Below, piece by piece: positions 59,401 to 64,000 of a DNA stretch of 64,000 nucleotides. The notes below the pieces were generated by a model. That model was given only the letters and a program-made list of their open reading frames with translations, ran no database searches and was not told where the DNA came from. The DNA is from Tiliqua scincoides. Its lineage: Eukaryota; Chordata; Lepidosauria; Squamata; Scincidae. How positions within the stretch are numbered: position 1 is the first letter of the stretch; every line of letters begins with the position of its first letter. The translations under genes and the position numbers were made by a program. The stretch spans positions 221,782,596 to 221,846,595 of the forward strand of contig NC_089824.1 in the NCBI RefSeq assembly GCF_035046505.1. The letters run 5' to 3'.

Positions 59401-60654
59401 AGTGCAATGGGGAAATGCACACTCCTAGCTGGAACCCCTATCCTTGGAAACCAGCAAATGGGGCCTTCCTCCATGCTCCCTTCTTGGCTTGAGAGCGAAG
59501 GCACTGACGAGTTTGTGGTGGCGGTTGGGAGTGTTTTCTGTGGCAGCCCTACTTCTATGTGTTTCTCTGCCAGAGAAAACAAATTCTACATCTATATGAA
59601 TTTAGGAAAAATATATGTTTATTCTGACTGGAGTTTAGTGAAGGACTGGCTGTTTCAGAACTGGCAATCAATGTCATGATTTTAGACTAGTTACAGGTGC
59701 TGGCTTTAAAAAAAAAATACCTGAGAGTTTTGATGCATTCAATGCTGCAGTACTGTTGATTCTAATGTTTTAGAAGCTGCCTGACATACAGAAGGCAAGG
59801 GACAAACCAACACCCATTCATACACACACATGTTCGACATTATTCGAACAGCCTGGAACTCTCACTACTCTCACCATTGGCCAGATCAAGGACAGCCTCA
59901 AAAAGCACAGGGCAATGAGAGGCTTCCTCCTCCCTGCTCCTTCCACTCTCTAGGCTGGAGCTTACAATGCAGCAGCCGACCAAGCTTCCTGCAGGGCTGC
60001 CAGAGAACTGTGTCATGCACAGCAAGGCCACCAATGACAGCAAGAGCCAAGCTATGGCCGTTGCCAAGGATGCTGGCGAGGCCTTCCCAGCCTCGAGGTC
60101 ATTCAGGCAATCAGCAGCTCGCTTGCCCAATGGTTTCTCTCCAGCACCTCCACTTAAACCACTAGATACAGAAGTCCCTCCTCCCCGTTGCCATAGAAGC
60201 CATGAAGCATCCCAGGCTGACATTTGCTCTGTCACTCACTCACTTACTCCCTGCACAGCTTACTGCTGAGAAAAGTGCAAAGGGGCCAGTCCAAATTATT
60301 GTGGGCTTGGAGAATCTTCCCTGCGAGGAAGAATCAAAGCACCACTTGGGGCTTTTTAATTGAAAGAAAAGATGACTGCAAGAGGACACCTGACATCAAC
60401 CTCTGTCAATAAAACTTTGCATGGTATGGAGAGAGAGAGAAACAGAGCAGCTCTGATTCCTCTATCATGCTCAAGGTCACCAGAATGAAGCAGACTGGCC
60501 AAAGAGTCAGGTCAAATGGAAGCAAGTCCTCCTTCCCAGAACTTGTGACCAGAAAAGAACAGCAGCCACTCACTTAGAGGGCTCTGGGAAGGATCAAGCA
60601 GATTCATGGAAATGTGGCCTATCCCATCAATGGCTACGAAGCAGATGCACGCCA

Positions 60655-60785
60655 GATGCTGGAAGGGTTCTTGCTTCACGCCCTGTTTATTTGTGGGTAT
60701 CCCAGAAGCAGCTGGCTGTGGCGATTGAGGGAAGCAGGATGCTGGCCTAGATGGCCCACTCTGGTCAGATCCAACACAATAATGC
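60655..60785 (+). repeat. CR1-type LINE 3' tail fragment
   Basis: GGAAGCAGGATGCTGGCCTA with GATGGCCCACTCTGGTCAG resembles the tail of another CR1 subfamily. Confidence 0.5.
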
Positions 60786-61698
60786 TTACATCATACCCTC
60801 AAGAGTCTGCTCTGTTTCAAACCCCCTCCCCCCATTTGCTGTAGTCTTGCAGGAACAGCACCTGCTTTCCCTGGGATCAGCGCTAGGTTTCAGCCCACTT
60901 CATCAATCCCAGTGGCTGCTTTTCAAGGGTTGCCAGGTCACTGGGGCTGTGATTTCAGCAATCTGACACAAAGAGGAATGACCAGAGGGAGCCCCCACGG
61001 ATGCCAGCTTTGCCTGTGCCCATGTGCTACTCTGGCCATCTGCCCTGGGTTGCCAGATCTCCACTTGCCCCTGGAAGAAAGGCACTCAGCGCACTTTGAA
61101 TTTGCTAAGGGATACACAACCTTAATGAGGTGCTTCCTCACAGCAACGGAGCACCATCCGTCAAATTTGCAGCTGGGAGCTAAGAGCAGAAATCTTTGCA
61201 CTTAAGAGCTGTTTTGCTGTATCATAAAAAGGTCCCCCAGTTCAGAGCAGGCCTGAGAGCTACCCTGAGGAAGTTCATAGACTGAACACAATGGAGCTGG
61301 TCATTCCCTGTTTGTCTCCAGCATCCGAAAGACACAACCGAAAGAGACTTGCTCAAGATCACACAATGAACCTGTGGCAGAAGTATGACTTGGACGCAAG
61401 TTTCCCAGATCTTAGGCCAATCACTTCACCTATACTGCCCCAGCAACAGTTGCTTCCGCTTCCAAATTCAACCCTGTTAATGTGTCTGCAGTGCACGACA
61501 TGCCCCTTAAAGCCAGTTGGGCAGAACATGGACTCGTGGGGTTGGACGTTCTCTCAGACTGGGTCTCAAATCTCAGTCGCTCTCAAATGTCAAGGTGAAC
61601 CAATAATAATACTAATAATACTTAAAATTTCTATATAGCTTTTGGAGCTATACAAAGCAGTTTATATATATAATTTTTTTTTAAACAATGCTGTAAGG

Positions 61699-61872
61699 CA
61701 GTGGTTCTCAAACATTTAGCACCAGGATCCACTTTTTAGAATGAGAATCTGCCAGGACCCACCAGAAGTGATGTCATGACTGGAAGTGTCGTCATAATAT
61801 ATGAAATATAAAATATCATATATGGAATGGGAACCCACCTAGTGGGTCCCGACCCAAAATTGAGAAACATTG
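61699..61872. mobile_element. hAT-like MITE (CAGTGGTTCTCAAAC family)
   Basis: It begins CAGTGGTTCTCAAACATTTA and ends AAAATTGAGAAACATTG. The inner GACCCACCAGAAGTGATGTC block is shared with the 13411 and 55304 members. The flanks CTGTAAGG and CGTAAGGG are similar but shifted by one base. Confidence 0.7.
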
Positions 61873-63267
61873 CGTAAGGGAATCAAGCATTATTACCCCC
61901 ATACTGCAGCTGCGGAAGACTGAGTCTGGAGAAAGCGGCTTGCCAAAGGCCACCTAATAACAGAGGGAAGAGTCAAACAGGGAAACTTGTTTCACAGCAG
62001 AGTCCCTTGCTCACCATGCCATAATACAAGCCCAAATGACCTTGCATGTGCCACTCTGAAGTCTTGTTGAGGCAGAGGTCAGCTTCCAACCAATCAGCTT
62101 CCAGGGCATGGCAACCACCAAGAATGCCTTTCTTGGTTACTGGAACGATGAAGTCAAGAGGGTAACATGGTGCATTTTAATGCAGGCATTGATGTTTTGG
62201 ACAGAAGCTAAGAAAAGGCTTCAGAGCTTAAAGCAGCAGCAAGCCTTCCAGTGTGGTCCAGAGAACAGAGGTGGAAGAATAAGCAATTTCTGCTCAATAG
62301 TTACGCTTTTTAAAAAATGTTCACTGGAAGCCTTTGGAAAATCCTTCCCTTGCAACCTCAAGTCCTGATTTAATAGATGTAATTTATACTTCGGTTTTCT
62401 TGCTTCTGCAGCACTCACAAGCTCCCACACAGTGTGCAGGTAAACTGGGACAGGTGTCATTTGAGGGGACCTACACATGCAACCAGCTACTGGAATGTTT
62501 GCACCAGTCCCACATTTGAGCAAGCCCAGAGAACCAAATTGCAAGGGTTTTATGCAGATATCTTGACCCTCTGGTTTCTTACGGTCTTACTGTGCCACGC
62601 GTCACCTTCACACACAGACAGACAGACACACAACTGAGGTGACCACTGCCATCTATTTAAAAGCATACAACACACGAGACCGGCTGTCTTCTCAACAAAG
62701 CACAGCTGCAACCTTGGGGCTCCAAACAGACCCCTTTATACAATGAGGGAAGGAAGCAGCATCTCCAGCCCCTGGACATCCCAGACAGTGAGGGGAGCAC
62801 GTGTGGCTCTCATGTTTCCACCACAAGGCCTGATTTCAAGCAGCAACTGGAGGGATCGAGCGCACAGCACAACGTCTGTGGCTGTGAGACATGCAGGACT
62901 GCACGTTTGCAATGAACAGGCTGGGGGAGGAGTAATGGGGATGTCAGCAACGCTTACGTTTCAGACAAGCAGGGAGATTCTGTCCTTGTAGAAGACATTA
63001 GCTGGGGATGAAGATCTCTCCCCCCCCCCACCCCCAAGAGAAATCCAGGATTTTTCAGAGACATTCAGCATTTAGCTCATGCTGAACAGTCTGAGGTCAG
63101 AATGAGACCATGAGGAAGACTTGGGGTGGATACCAAAACCAGCAACCCCACATCATGCTCTCCCTGGCAAAGCCCAGAACACAAAACACATGATGCAACA
63201 TCACTGCTCTGACTTTCCCTGCCAGCAGCAGCCAATAAAGTGGAGCAGAGGCACAAATGACATTAAG

Positions 63268-63447
63268 GGTGAGATCCTAACCCACTTTCCAGCACCGACA
63301 TAACCGCAATGCAGCTCCAAGGTAAGGAAACAAACATTCCCTGACTTTGAGGAGGCCTTTGTGAGTGCCACCCAACTGCAGGATGCAGCACACATCCCAT
63401 TGGCACAGCTATGCCAGGGCTGGAAAGTTGGTTAGGATTTGGGCCTG
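63268..63447. mobile_element. Palindromic MITE (GGGCCCAATCCTATCC family)
   Basis: It begins GGTGAGATCCTAACCCACTT and ends AAGTTGGTTAGGATTTGGGC CTG, an imperfect inverted repeat matching the copies at 7223 and 51985. Confidence 0.6.
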
Positions 63448-64000
63448 TATTGCATAGCTCATATCAGTAGATAGGTGGGAGAGGAGGAGATATGGACTAT
63501 AGTTCTTGGAGGCCACTTTCATCTGCTGCCATGTCTTGTTCCACCCTCCAATGGAAAGCGGTTGAGTGAAGGGGGCAGGGAGTTTCAGATCCTGCAACAG
63601 ACTCTTCCCCCATTTCCAAATTCATATCGGCGTAAGATGCTGGTTGTGTTGTAAGAACATATTACCCTCCTTCAAAATGGCTCTCCCCCTTTGGAAATCC
63701 ACTGTGAGCAGACCAAGAGAGAAGTCACCCATGTGACAAAGCTACGCTGCCAGAGCGGGTTGAGTTCCTGCCCAGCATCTACTCTGCTGACTCCCCACCC
63801 CCTTTCTTATGAACATCTGGACCCTTTGGGTTCCATTTCTTGTTGCAGGTGTGCAATGAAAGGGTCAAGCAAAGAATTCTGACTCCAAGAAAAGGTTAAC
63901 CGATTTTTAAGCATGTGGGACTTTTGTTGGAGTGAGGTGGATTATTATATTTCCTATGAAAAAAATATGGTCACAGGTTCACCTGGGCAGGCTGGGAGCG

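Larger units (their letters stand above)
50096..64000 (-). other. BCL2L1: BCL2L1 large intron (incomplete)
   Basis: From the splice acceptor of the last exon to the window edge no further BCL2L1 coding sequence is found. The repeats that can be recognised inside are listed separately. The stretches 50100-51680, 52260-54070, 57700-60650 and 61880-63260 hold no gene that I can support. Confidence 0.75.

Noticed and set aside
59137-59679. A 180-codon open frame on the plus strand within the BCL2L1 intron
   Set aside because: No family motif, signal or conserved block is recognisable, and there is no matching promoter or splice context. A chance open frame is the simpler reading.

Overview
The window is vertebrate nuclear DNA, most likely from a squamate reptile (a lizard). 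The evidence is split GT-AG genes, CR1 LINEs ending in a repeated TTCTTATG-type tail, reptile-type tRNA-derived SINEs, many short hAT-like and palindromic DNA transposons, and a LINE tail that runs into (TAA)n. The species call is inference. I found no retroviral or LTR element, no CRISPR array, no tRNA or rRNA gene, and no bacterial sequence.

Three host genes can be read. (1) A BPI/LBP-family lipid-binding protein lies on the plus strand, with 15 coding exons from 2766 to 20663. All phases join and give an intact 481-residue secreted protein; a TATA box with a possible non-coding first exon lies at 231-322. (2) COX4I2, subunit 4 isoform 2 of cytochrome c oxidase, lies on the plus strand with four coding exons from 27485 to 45898 (175 residues, intact) and an ATTAAA poly(A) signal at 46223. 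(3) The last coding exon of BCL2L1 (Bcl-xL) lies on the minus strand at 49958-50095, with a long 3' UTR down to a poly(A) signal near 47023. From 50096 to the right edge the window lies in the large BCL2L1 intron. COX4I2 and BCL2L1 converge tail to tail, as they do in mammals. The BPI-like gene sits where mammals have ID1.

The rest is intron, intergenic sequence and repeats. COX4I2 introns 2 and 3 hold the richest stacks. At 28.3-32.7 kb a CR1 copy is split by a young 5'-truncated LINE with an 857-codon open frame and a 10-bp target duplication. At 36.7-39.5 kb a three-level nest holds a CR1, a second CR1 in opposite orientation, and a 476-bp SINE-like element whose last 55 bp match the 3' end of that LINE. 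Several hAT-like elements keep readable 8-bp target duplications. One is a 2.4-kb element (55304-57697) carrying seven copies of a 97-bp minisatellite; another (22239-22902) contains a CR1 tail triplicated at a 139-bp period.

The three genes do not form a pathway: one is secreted innate-immunity/lipid binding, one is mitochondrial respiration, and one is control of apoptosis at mitochondria. I see no clearly new biological system. The best novelty candidates are the LINE/SINE tail-sharing pair, the minisatellite-bearing hAT element, the reduced cysteine content of COX4I2, and the BPI-like gene beside COX4I2.
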